Below, one piece after another: positions 52,535 through 61,640 of a DNA stretch of 64,000 nt. The notes beneath the pieces are model-generated. The model was given only the letters and a program-made list of their open reading frames with translations, was not told the origin of the DNA and did no database searches. The translations under genes and the position numbers were made by a program. This DNA comes from Prasinococcaceae sp. CCMP 1430 (lineage: Eukaryota; Prasinodermophyta; Palmophyllophyceae; Prasinococcales; Prasinococcaceae), in contig RQSC01000025.1 in NCBI GenBank assembly GCA_013416795.1, positions 346,328 to 410,327 of the forward strand, given 5' to 3'. Every line of letters begins with the position of its first letter. The first letter of the stretch is position 1.

Positions 52535-54535
52535 ATGGCAGGGCTGCGGAGGGCTCGGAGGCGGGGCTTCTCGGATGGTCGCCTGCGGCCGGCGCGGGCA
52601 GTGGCAGTGGCAACAATGACAGCCTTGGCAGCTGCGGCTGCGGCCGCGCTCGTGGGCACGGCGGCGGGTGTGGCTGTTGGCAGCGAGGCTGCAGGAGACT
52701 TGGAGGCGGCGCTGGGCGAGGTCGCGGCGCAGCGCGTGCTGGCGGCCGGCGCGGCCGGGAGCGGCGAGCCGACGCTCTGCTACGCTTCGCTGCTCTACAG
52801 CGACACGTTCCTGCTGGGCGTGCGCGTGCTGGGCCAGTCGCTGCGGGAGCGCACGTCCCGGCACCACCCCAAGATCGCGCTCGTGGCGGACAACGTGAGC
52901 GAGCGCGCCGCGGGGGTGCTCAGAAACGACGGCTGGCGGGTCGTGCGGACGTCCCTGGTCGGCAATCCGAACCCCAGCGGGTCATACCCGGCCCGCTTCT
53001 TCGGCATGTACACCAAGCTCGCCACGTTCGGCCTCCATTCGCAGGGATGTGACAGAGTGATGTACCTCGACGGCGACACGCTCGCCGTGAACAAGGGCCC
53101 TGACGACGCGCTCGAGCAGTGTCCCGGGTTCTGTGCGAACCTCAAGCACTCCGATCGATTCAACGGCGGGGTGGAGGTGCTGACGCCATCGAGCGAGACG
53201 CACCGCCGCGTGATGGACGCGATCAAGACCGTCCACAGCTACACGGGCGGCGACCAGGGGATGATAAACGGCGTGTTCTCCGCCATGCCAGATGCCCCGC
53301 TCATCGGCGGCGAGCAGATGAGGGCGCTCTCCGCGAAGCACGCGCTGCCCACCCAGCACGGGCAGCAGCTCGCGCGCCTGCCGGCGGGATACAACGCGGA
53401 CGTCGGGCTCTACATCTTGCCTGGCAATCGATGGGCGCACGAGGGCGGAGCCGCGGCGGTGCGCGTCCTGCACTTCACGCTGGGGCCGCTCAAACCGTGG
53501 GATTGGTGGGCAGGCTGGATCTCGCCGCCGTTCGCCACGCTCGGGTGGCGCGAGGCGCGCGCGCGGCTCCCGCCCGAGCCACCGGCCCATGGCCTGGTCG
53601 GCGCAGCCCTCGCCGGCGGTCGTGGGGAGGGCGCCTATCTGCTCCTGCTCGCCGCCATGCCGCTGCTGCTGGTCGCGTGGGCAACGCGCCGCTGGCTGGC
53701 TGTGTCGTACGCGGCGGCCGCCGGCCGTGGCGGCGGGGCGCGATCGATGTGGGTGATGTGGGCGGCCAAGCTCGCCGAGGGTGACACGCGCGTGTGCATC
53801 GCGGGCGCACGCACGGCGGCAGGAGTTGGCGGTACCGAGTCGTCGGGGGCAGGCGCTTCTCCTAGCGCCCCTTCAGCAGCGTCCGTCCTGGCCCACTCGC
53901 CCTCGCAACACGCCCTCCCAGTGTGGCTGCCGGCCGCGTCCATCGGTGGCGTGCTGGCCTGCGTGGGTGTTGCCATCGGCGCGCCCGCGCTCCTGATCCC
54001 TTCAACGACGATCCCCTGGCGCGCGTGGGTGCTCGTGTACATCTGGTTTCTTTGCGTTGGCGGCGTGCTCCTGCACTCCGCCCTCCAGCTTCTGCGCGCG
54101 ACCGGCACACGTGCAGGAAGGAAACGCCGCGCCCAGCGCATGCAACACGGCGCCGGCCAGCAGGCCTCCACGACGGCGACGCCAGCGACCCGGCGCTCAA
54201 CCGCGCCTGTGTTGCCGAGCCCGCAGCCGCTGGGGGATGCGCTCGTGCTCTTCGCCACCGTCGGCACATGTGCAACGCTCGCGCCGTGGACGTCCACCTT
54301 CCTGGGCATAAAGACGATGATTCCTAACATCGTTGGGCTTGTCGTCGGCGGTGTTGCCACGCTCTTTGCTCTGGTCCTCGTCGCACCCCCGGCCGGGATT
54401 GCATGGTACTCCTCGGGGTATTGGGCGGGTCTGCTGGGGACGACGGACATGACGGCGCCACTTGGGACGTGCACTTCCCCGTCTTTGAGCCCTGGCAAGC
54501 GGGCTCCCGCGGAAGGCAGCGCCTGGAAAGTGTAA
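52535..54535 (+). CDS. GT8 (glycogenin/IPUT1-like) glycosyltransferase with multi-span C-terminus
   Basis: Single exon, 666 aa from MAGLRRARRRG. An Ala-rich hydrophobic segment (about 24-48) is a signal anchor. The GT8 catalytic domain spans about 78-345: CYASLLYSDTFLLGVRVLG, the DxD metal/nucleotide-sugar motif in YLDGDTLAV (D179, D181), FNGGVEVLTPS and GGDQGMINGVFS, then LHFTLGPLKPWDWW. At least five membrane spans follow (GAYLLLLAAMPLLLVAWA, WLPAASIGGVLACVGVAIG, WVLVYIWFLCVGGVLLHSAL, NIVGLVVGGVATLFALVLVA). GT8 plus a polytopic tail is the layout of plant PGSIP6/IPUT1, which adds glucuronic acid to inositol phosphorylceramide in the Golgi, so that is the best hypothesis. Upstream frame to 52004 is open but not protein-like. 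Confidence 0.82.
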   Translation: MAGLRRARRRGFSDGRLRPARAVAVATMTALAAAAAAALVGTAAGVAVGSEAAGDLEAALGEVAAQRVLAAGAAGSGEPTLCYASLLYSDTFLLGVRVLGQSLRERTSRHHPKIALVADNVSERAAGVLRNDGWRVVRTSLVGNPNPSGSYPARFFGMYTKLATFGLHSQGCDRVMYLDGDTLAVNKGPDDALEQCPGFCANLKHSDRFNGGVEVLTPSSETHRRVMDAIKTVHSYTGGDQGMINGVFSAMPDAPLIGGEQMRALSAKHALPTQHGQQLARLPAGYNADVGLYILPGNRWAHEGGAAAVRVLHFTLGPLKPWDWWAGWISPPFATLGWREARARLPPEPPAHGLVGAALAGGRGEGAYLLLLAAMPLLLVAWATRRWLAVSYAAAAGRGGGARSMWVMWAAKLAEGDTRVCIAGARTAAGVGGTESSGAGASPSAPSAASVLAHSPSQHALPVWLPAASIGGVLACVGVAIGAPALLIPSTTIPWRAWVLVYIWFLCVGGVLLHSALQLLRATGTRAGRKRRAQRMQHGAGQQASTTATPATRRSTAPVLPSPQPLGDALVLFATVGTCATLAPWTSTFLGIKTMIPNIVGLVVGGVATLFALVLVAPPAGIAWYSSGYWAGLLGTTDMTAPLGTCTSPSLSPGKRAPAEGSAWKV

Positions 54536-54692
54536 AACGAGACCGTGCGCTCGCGAGAGCGATCCGTCGGCGAGAGCACGAGCGCGCACGCGTGGCCAAT
54601 GGCAGGGCGCATGCGCGCGCGCGCGTGCTTCGGCGGCAGGCAAGCGCGATCGTCCAGTGCGTGTGCGCAATGTGCGATATTATTGCCTGCCC

Positions 54693-56350
54693 CTATTCGG
54701 CACCCCCCGACGACTCGTACGGCGCCCAGATGGCGGCGTACTGCGCGAAGCCCGCGAGCGCGCCCAGCAGGCCGCCCACCACGATCAGCTTGATCTCATC
54801 CTCCTCGAACGCCGGGTGCAGCACGCGCTCGAAGTCGCGGCTTGGAAGAACGCGCAGCTTCTCGCGCACCTCCGCCTCGAGGTCGAGCGCGCGGTCCATG
54901 TGTTCGTGCGTCGCCTCGTGATGCTCGGCCAGCATGCGCATGGTGCTCGACGCAAGCGCCTTGGTGAGCGCGGTCCAGCCGTCCGATCCAAGGTAGGCCA
55001 CCAGCAGCGCCTTGGCTCCGCCCAGCCGCTCGTCGGCCAGCTCGCAGGCCTTGCGCGCCACCAGCGCCTCGAAGTCGGCCGCTTGGTGCCACGCAGCAGC
55101 TCAGGCCAGATTTCGGACGCGTTGAGGTAAAACTCGGCGTTCGTGCGGGCGAACTCGGCGGAGACCTCCTCCTGGCGCGTGAGGAAGACGCCCTGCCAGC
55201 GCTTGCCGCACACGTTGATGGGTTCGACAGGGTTGAAGATGATGAACAGCGCCACCCAATTGGTGGCGTATCCCACCAGGAAGCCGAAGAGCGGAAGCAC
55301 CCACCACGGATTGTAGAACCACGCCACCAGCGCCTGCACGAGGCCGAACAGGAAGCCGAACGCCAGGCCCGAATGAATGATCAGCGGGAACTCCTTGGTG
55401 CCGCAGCGTTGGAAGAGCTGCGAGCGTGCGGGAACGCGGTGGATGTCGCGCGCGCGCGCGCGAGAGAGAGCGCGCGCAAGGCGCGCACGCGCGGCAGGTC
55501 GCGTCAGCGCTCCGCGCTAGGGGAACGGAGTCGGATGCGCGGGTCGCCATCTACGCCAGTGCGCGAACAGCGTCCGCACGCGTTCGCGCGCGCTCGGCGC
55601 GACCCGGTGCAAGCTGGCGTCGCGCACCTGGACTGCGCGCAGCTTGTGCTCGTACGCCAGCCGCTGCACCATCGCCTTGATGTCCAGCACGGAGGTGACG
55701 TCCGCCTGTACCTCGCCAAAGACGGAGCGTATGAGATCAGGTGCGACCGCGGTAGCCTCGCGTGCGACCTCCGCTCGCACCTCCGTTGGCAGCGCGGCCC
55801 ACACATCCGCGGTGGGCGCGCCCTCCTCGCCCGCGATGCCATCGAGCAGAGCGGGCATGGCCTCAGCGATGCCCGGCCCCAACAAGCGCGCGAGCTCGGC
55901 GGGATCGACGCGCCCGAAGACTGCCTTCACATCGAGCAGTTTGTCCAGCATCAGGTCAACCATGATGCCCGCCATGTGGCGCACCTTGGCCGGGATGATG
56001 CCCTGCCAGCCGAACAGGCCAAAGGGGGAGCCCTCGAGCTGCCACCCCTTGAGCGGCCAGAACTCCAGCGGGTAGAAGGTCATCTGGATTGCCAGCCAGT
56101 TGGTACCCCAGCCGACCAGCCCCGACACAACGGGGACGACGATCCACATCCACCACACCTTGGTACCGAGGTCGTCATCGCCGCCGCCGTCTGCGTCCGC
56201 CGCGCCGAAGGCGTCGGAGGCGGGGAGAACAGTCAGGTCAGCTCTGTTCTGCGGCTGCAAAGGCTCTCGCGCTCGTGCTGGTGCGTGTGCTCGCGCTCGC
56301 GCTCGCACCTTCCCCTCCCCCGCCGTCGGCCGCGCCGATTGCTTCGACAT
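54693..56350 (-). CDS. DUF445-family membrane protein, reading frame broken once
   Basis: Exons 55628-56350 and 54693-55417; intron 210 bp, donor GTGCGC, acceptor GCAG, phase 0. About 482 aa. Two copies of the DUF445 membrane motif are seen: VVSGLVGWGTNWLAIQMTFY in exon 1 and FGFLVGYATNWVALFIIFNP in exon 2. Amphipathic helices follow (VDLMLDKLLDVKAVFG, RALDLEAEVREKLRVLPS), with a final span KLIVVGGLLGALAGFAQYAA. Bacterial members (YheB, YjiN) are membrane proteins of unclear function. Within exon 2 the frame shifts near 55079 (ELLRGTK on one side, ADFEALVARKACELADE on the other); exon length shows exactly one base missing. Surrounding conservation suggests a sequencing error rather than a dead gene. 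The start MSKQSARPTAGEG at 56350 is the first plausible ATG. Confidence 0.75.
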
Positions 56351-56907
56351 CGGCCTCAGAGAGCCAGCGCATGGCGAGGGGCAGCAGACGTCCCCTCTAT
56401 CCCCCCCCCTTCTACCCACCCCGCGCGCCGTGCAGGCTGTGCACGGGCGCGGGCCCCCCGCCCGGACGCGTGCGCCTGCGCGCACTTGCGCGCGTGGGGC
56501 GACTGCGCGCGCGGTACCGCGCGCGGTGCCGGGCACGCCTGCGCACCGCGCGTATGGCACGCGGCGGCAGGCGCTCGCACCCCACGCACGCCCGTGGTCG
56601 ATTGCGTCCCGTCCGCGCACGCCCTGCTGCCTGCCTGCCTGCCTGCGCACGCCCGCGCCCGCCCTCGCGCACGCGCTGGGTGCGTTCCCCAGAGCTCGGC
56701 GAGGCTGGCAATTTCGCGGAATGCGTGCACTGCTCTACCCGTCACAAATGTGTGTATTACAATGTGTATCCTTCGAATCCGCGGCAACGAAATCGACCGC
56801 CCCAGACGACCGTTTTTAACGAGTTTTGGGCGTATTTTGGGTCGAAATTCCGCGAAAAGTCGCACCGGAAAAAGGCGGCCAGTGCAGCGCCCACCCGGGC
56901 ACATGGC
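56351..56907. other. Intergenic region between two minus-strand genes
   Basis: 0.56 kb holding the 3' region of the rhomboid gene and the promoter of the DUF445 gene. The 56700-56830 part is AT-richer. No coding signal. Confidence 0.4.
56757..56761 (-). terminator. Putative poly(A) signal TGTAA (rhomboid gene)
   Basis: TGTAA on the minus strand, 147 nt past the stop at 56908. Confidence 0.45.
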
Positions 56908-58161
56908 TCAGCGCTGCGAGGTGAGGATGTCGACCGCGCGGGCCACGTCGCCGCCGCTCGCCTCAAGGGCGTGCGCTGCGCGGCCAGAGTCGAAGCCCAT
57001 CGACCGAAGGCTCGCGAGGGCCTCCGAAACGGGCGCCGACGTGGCGCTGTTCGCCGCCAGCCCCCCGCCGTCGCCCGCTCGGGAGGCGCGTGGCCTGCTG
57101 CTACTGCCGCCGCCGCTGCCGCTGCTGTCGCCGCTGTCCCTGCTCTCCTTGGCAGGCCGTACAGCAGTCGGCTGCTTCTGTGCACGCAGCTCGGCAGCTC
57201 GGCCCGCGAGCGCAGACACGCTGCCCCCACCGAGCTTGTCCGCCGACACTGCCGCGAAGGCAGCATCGCCAGTCGTCAGTGCCGTCCCTGGGAAAGTGCC
57301 ACCGCCGGGCGCGCCCGAAGTGCCGGCGCCCGCGCTACCCGAGCCACCGCCGGACGCCCACGTGGGCAGTAAGGCCCCGCTGCCCCACCCCGCGCGCGTG
57401 CCTCCCGCCATCGCGGGCACGTACGCACCCACGCCCAATGCCGCGCCGCAGCGCTGCGCCCATTGCGCCTGCTCGAGCCGCGCGAGAGCCGCGTCGGACG
57501 GGAGCGCCCACTCGAGGTAGCCCTTCGCGAACAGCCAGCCAGCAAGGAGCCCGCTCAGGTGGCCGAGGAAGCTCACCTGCGGCAGCATCAGGCTCCACAA
57601 GAGCAGCAACGCCCAGGGATAGGCCCACGCTTGCACCTCGAACCACCCCATCACCGAGCGCGTGCTGGCGGCGCCAGTCGCAACCTCGATGCTTACCGCG
57701 GCGAACACAATGCCGGAGAAGCCCACGGCGCACTGATAGTAGCCCTGCGGGTACGTCGCCAGGCCTCCGAGCGACGGGTGGCCCAGTGCCGCGCCGAGCG
57801 CCGCGTCGGTCGCGCCGGCGACCGCGGCGAGCAGCGGCAGCGCACACGCGAACCGCGCCGTGCCGAGCCTCCGCTCGACCGCGCCGCCGATGCCACCGAA
57901 GCTCAGCACATTGAAGAACACATGCAGCGCGCCAATGTGGAACAGCGGGGAGGTGAATGCACGCCACACCTGGCCCTTGCTCACCGCCAAGTACGGAGAC
58001 ATGCACACCGCGCCGTAGTCATCCCACCCGGCGAACGCCTGCGCAACGAAGACGGCCACCAGAGCGCACACCACGAGGAGCGTCGCGGTGGGCGTCGCCG
58101 ATGCGAGCGCGCGCGCGCGCTCGGGGAGGCCGCCGCCGCCACCACCACCGCCACGCTGCAT
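56908..58161 (-). CDS. Rhomboid intramembrane protease with C-terminal UBA domain
   Basis: Single exon, 417 aa from MQRGGGGGGGG. Six membrane segments occupy about 25-215. Rhomboid landmarks: WRAFTSPLFHIGALHVFFN (65-84, L1 loop and TM2 histidine region), catalytic Ser149 in GFSG (147-150) and catalytic His201 in FLGHLSG. After a Gly/Ser/Ala linker a UBA domain closes the protein (about 375-415, LASLRSMGFDSGRAAHALEA, then GDVARAVDIL). Rhomboid + UBA is the layout of plant RBL15 and animal RHBDD3-type proteins, so it may cleave or extract ubiquitinated membrane clients at the ER or Golgi. It starts about 118 bp from the divergent PC-esterase gene, so the two probably share a promoter. Confidence 0.87.
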   Translation of the reverse strand: MQRGGGGGGGGLPERARALASATPTATLLVVCALVAVFVAQAFAGWDDYGAVCMSPYLAVSKGQVWRAFTSPLFHIGALHVFFNVLSFGGIGGAVERRLGTARFACALPLLAAVAGATDAALGAALGHPSLGGLATYPQGYYQCAVGFSGIVFAAVSIEVATGAASTRSVMGWFEVQAWAYPWALLLLWSLMLPQVSFLGHLSGLLAGWLFAKGYLEWALPSDAALARLEQAQWAQRCGAALGVGAYVPAMAGGTRAGWGSGALLPTWASGGGSGSAGAGTSGAPGGGTFPGTALTTGDAAFAAVSADKLGGGSVSALAGRAAELRAQKQPTAVRPAKESRDSGDSSGSGGGSSSRPRASRAGDGGGLAANSATSAPVSEALASLRSMGFDSGRAAHALEASGGDVARAVDILTSQR

Positions 58162-58279
58162 CGCGGGGGGGAGCGCAACGGCCGCACCGCGGCTGTTCGC
58201 CCGCCGCGCCGCGGGCGCGCAGTGACGCGAGGCGACGCGCGCCAGCGCGCGCGCGTCGAGCTGTCACGAGCCCGCGCGG

Positions 58280-60138
58280 ATGGGGGCCAGGGACCGTCGT
58301 CGACCCCGCTACACGCTGCGTGGGCCTCCGAGCGCGCAGCAGCCGCCGCCGCCGCCGCGTGTGCATCGCGCGCCGGCGGCTGGTCGCGCCGCCCGTGCGA
58401 CCCCGCGATCGACGGCGGCGAGGATGCGTGCCATCCGCTCGAGAAAAGCGCGCGCCTCAGCTGGGGGGTGTACGCATGGGGTGACGAGGGCGGCGGCGGC
58501 GGCGGTGGCTGCGACCCCTTCGGAACGCGCGGGCGGTATCTCGATGCCGCCGCCGCGCGAGCGGTGCTGCGCGGCCGGCGGCTCCTCTTCGCCGGCAATA
58601 GCGTGCTCCGGCAGGCGATGTGGGCGGCTGTCGATTCCGCGCAGGGCGCCGCGCACCGGCGCACCGTGCAGTGGGCCGAGCGCGCGGGCGGGCAGGGTGC
58701 GCGCTGGATGGGCTCCATCGAGGCCGACGCCGAGGCGGCAGGCGGCCACGCGGTCATCTACGACAACCCCGACTACAATCACGTGGCGCAGTTCGCGCCG
58801 ATCGACCTCTCCGACGCGCCTGGGGTTGTCCCGGCCGACCCCCGCGAGGGCGAGCGGCCGGAGTGGCGCATGCCCCAGAGCAGCTACGCGGACTCGCTAT
58901 GCAACGTCAGCGACGCAATTCCGGGGCGCCTGCACGAGCGCGTGCCGGGCGAGAACCTGCCCTCGCGCGAGGAGCTGGCCGAGTGCCGACGTCAGTGCCG
59001 CGTGTCGCAGGGGCTCTACTGCCCGCGCGGGACGCGCCCTGCCGCACTCGCGGACAGCACGCGCTGCAAGGCGGGCGCGGGCGTCCAAGCGTGCTTCTTG
59101 TACGCGTTCACCGAGGACGGCGCGCTGCCCAGCCTGCCGTGGGAGCTGCTTGAGCTGCCGCGCGGCAGCGAGGAGCGCCACGTTGGCACGGGCGCCGACG
59201 TGGTGGTAGTGCAGATGCGCAGGCCGGAGGGCGCGCTGGCAATGATGGAGGTGCGGTCGCGGTCGCGGTCGCGCGCGAACATGCTCGTTCGCCGCACCTG
59301 CGAGCGCGCGCTTGCACAGACACGCGCGCTCGCGCTGATGCTTTGCTTTCCGTCCTCTTCCCTCCCCCCTCCACCACACGCACACGCACACACACACCCC
59401 TCGCCGCCCGTTCCCACCAACGCACCCCTCGCGTGCGGGCAGGCCATACGCATGCTACGCGATGACGCCGCGCAAGGCCTTCGCGCGTGGCCGCACGCGT
59501 GCACGCGCTTCCTGTACTTCGAGGTGCGTCGCGGCATGGCGCGCGCGCAGACCACACCGTTCTCGCGACCTGCCGTGCTCTGACGCGCCGCGTCCCCGCC
59601 TGCGCTCGCGCGCGCGCTCGTGCGTTGTGCGTTGGGCTCGTGCGCGCCGCGCAGCCCACGCACTGCAAAAGCTGCGCGGTGCCCACAGCTGCGGTGCGCG
59701 CGACGATTGCGCGAGCGGCCGCCGAGGCCGGCGTGGGCGTCGTGCCGCTCACGAACGCAACCATCCAGGGCATTGAAGGTGCGCGCGCGCGCGCGCGCGG
59801 GCCGCGTCGTCGTGCGCTGCGCGCGCTGAGCCCTGGCCCTCTGCGCGCGCGCGTGTGCGGGGAGGACGCGCACGCCGGACGTGCGCGCGCGCGTGCTCAC
59901 GCCTTTGTGCGCGCACCCTCTCGCGCCCCAACGCGTGCGCGCGCGTGCTCGATGGCCCTCCCGCACGCGCCGTGACACAGGGGGCTTCCTGCACCACGAG
60001 GTTGAGAACGGCCTGCACTACCTCGACAGCGGGCGCGAATTCGCCGCGCAGATGGTGCTACAGACGCTCTCGTGGATGGACGCCGCCGAGGCCGGCCCGT
60101 GCGCGCACGGACGCGCGGCGCGCGACCTCGCGGTCTAA
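58280..60138 (+). CDS. PC-esterase/GDSL-like secretory protein
   Basis: Four exons: to 59250, 59443-59523, 59655-59778, 59981-60138 (donors GTGCGG, GTGCGT, GTGCGC; phases 0, 0, 1). The N-terminus after the start is Ala-rich and signal-peptide-like. The catalytic block LLFAGNSVLRQAMW is the 'GDS' motif of PC-esterases (TBL, CASD1) with Asn in place of Asp. A Cys-rich middle follows (CRRQCRVSQGLYCPRG, CKSCAVPT). The terminal motif usually DGxH is ENGLHYLDSGREFAAQMVLQ. These enzymes add or remove acetyl groups on glycans. The ATG at 58280 is one base out of frame with the first exon; one more G in the adjacent G run would join them. Otherwise the true start is unknown. Confidence 0.65.
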
Positions 60139-60203
60139 TCACTCGGTCAGTCTCTCCGAATCAATACTGTACACTGACTGACTGGCGCGTCGTCGTGGCG
60201 CCG

Positions 60204-60800
60204 TCACCGCCACTGCGGCTGCTCGAGGAGCAGCACCTCGGCCTCCTCGGCGCTGAGAGCGCGCGAGCACGCCGCCTGCACGAGCTCGCGCGCGCTGGCG
60301 AGGCCCTCGTGCCGCCAGAGCTCGGCGCCGTCGCGGAAGAGGAAGGTCGTCTGCGGGCGGGCGCGTGCGGCGCATCTGACGTGAGCGGACGGGGCGGCGC
60401 ACTCGTGGCGCGCGGGGGCGCGCGAGGGTGTGGCGAGCGCGCGCGCGGGCGGCGGGGGCGTACCGGGTACACCTCCACGCCGAGGCGCGTCGCCAGCTCC
60501 GGAAAGTCGTCCGCGTCGAGCTTGCCGACTGCGCTCGACGCAGTCGCGCGGGGGCGCAATGGGCGCGTGCGTGCATGCGTCAGCGCGCGCGCGATCCCTC
60601 GACGCTTGGCGCGAGCGCTCGCGCTCCGCCGGCCCCCCCTCCCCTTCCACGCGCGCACCTTCGACCACGTCTTCGAGCGCCTCCGCCGTCGCCTCCAGCT
60701 CTGGTGCGAGCGCCGCGCACGGACCGCACCAGCGCGTGCCAACCGAGAGCAGCGCCGGCGCGCCGCCGAGGAGCTCGCACTCGGCGCGCTCGCCATCCCA
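60204..60800 (-). CDS. Thioredoxin-domain protein, 5' end unresolved
   Basis: Exons recognised: about 60800-60659, 60464-60528 and 60204-60350 (donors GTGCGC and GTACGC; phases 1 and 0). Joined they give about 117 residues of a thioredoxin fold: ALLSVGTRWCGPCAALAPEL with the redox-active WCGPC, then VGKLDADDFPELATRLGVEV, YPTTFLFRDGAELW (cis-Pro) and the final helix ARELVQAACSRALS. It reduces protein disulfides. No in-frame ATG lies before the first exon's upstream stop, so at least one more 5' exon, likely carrying a targeting peptide, must exist upstream in 60800-61600. The short C-terminal extension ends in QPQWR. Confidence 0.72.
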   Translation of the reverse strand, partial: WDGERAECELLGGAPALLSVGTRWCGPCAALAPELEATAEALEDVVEGARVEGEGGPAERERSRQASRDRARADACTHAPIAPPRDCVERSRQARRGRLSGAGDAPRRGGVPGTPPPPARALATPSRAPARHECAAPSAHVRCAARARPQTTFLFRDGAELWRHEGLASARELVQAACSRALSAEEAEVLLLEQPQWR

Positions 60801-61640
60801 CTGCAGCAGGCCGCGCGCGCGCGCTGGGGAGCGACGGGCGCGCGGGCCCGCAGGCGCGGGCGGGTCGGGCGGAGGGTGCGATGGCCCCCGAGCAGGCGCG
60901 CGCGGCGCCGCTCCGCCCCACAGACCGCGTCATCCCCCGCCCGCCCGCCCACCCGGGGGCGGGGGGCGCTCGCTCTCCCTCTCCCTCCCTCTCCCTCTCT
61001 CTCTCTCTCGCGCGCGGTGTGTGGCGCACCCAGCGCACGCCGCATGTCCCGGTGCGCCCGCCTCCCTCGGATCCGGATCCTGCTCCTGCCCCGGTACACA
61101 TCATCCCATTAGAGCTCAAATCTACCCACGGGCGATCAAATAAATACATCAACTGTATGGTAGCATCAAGTATACCCACGGGCGATCGATTTTTTTTGCC
61201 GGGCGCCCGGGCTCGTCCCGTGTGCGAACTGATGGCCGGCCGCGCCGGCGACGCGTCGGCGCTGCCGGGCGGGGTAAAGGGCAAAAAAAAAAGCAGCAGA
61301 ACTTCTTCCTTCCCCGAAGAAGAATGGTCACCCTCCCCCGAAGTCGACGGACACACCGGGGTCGGCGGATCAGGGTGTACTGGGTTGCACAGTCCGCACC
61401 AGGTGAGGTGGCCATCCCCCCCCACACCCACCCACCAATTGAATGAAAAAACGGCGCGGCGGAGCGCGCGCGCGTTCTCGCCGGCGCGCGCGCGACGCTG
61501 GGTCGTTTTTGGGGTCGCCGACGGCCCTCGCGGAAGCGCCTTTTTTTTTTAGGGCCCTGCCGCGCGGGCGGCGGGGCTCGCCGGGCCGCGCAAAGAGGCG
61601 TGGGCGAGGGTGAGTTCCGCGGGGAGGGAGAGCGGGCGAG
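60801..61640. other. Divergent region with probable missing thioredoxin 5' exon
   Basis: 0.84 kb; contains a CT microsatellite (about 60991-61009), two copies of a TACCCACGGGCGATC phrase (about 61122-61137 and 61168-61183) and T or A runs at 61189, 61284 and 61541. No exon can be placed with confidence. Confidence 0.35.
60991..61009. repeat. CT-rich microsatellite
   Basis: Imperfect CT/CCCT run ending in (CT)7. Confidence 0.8.
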
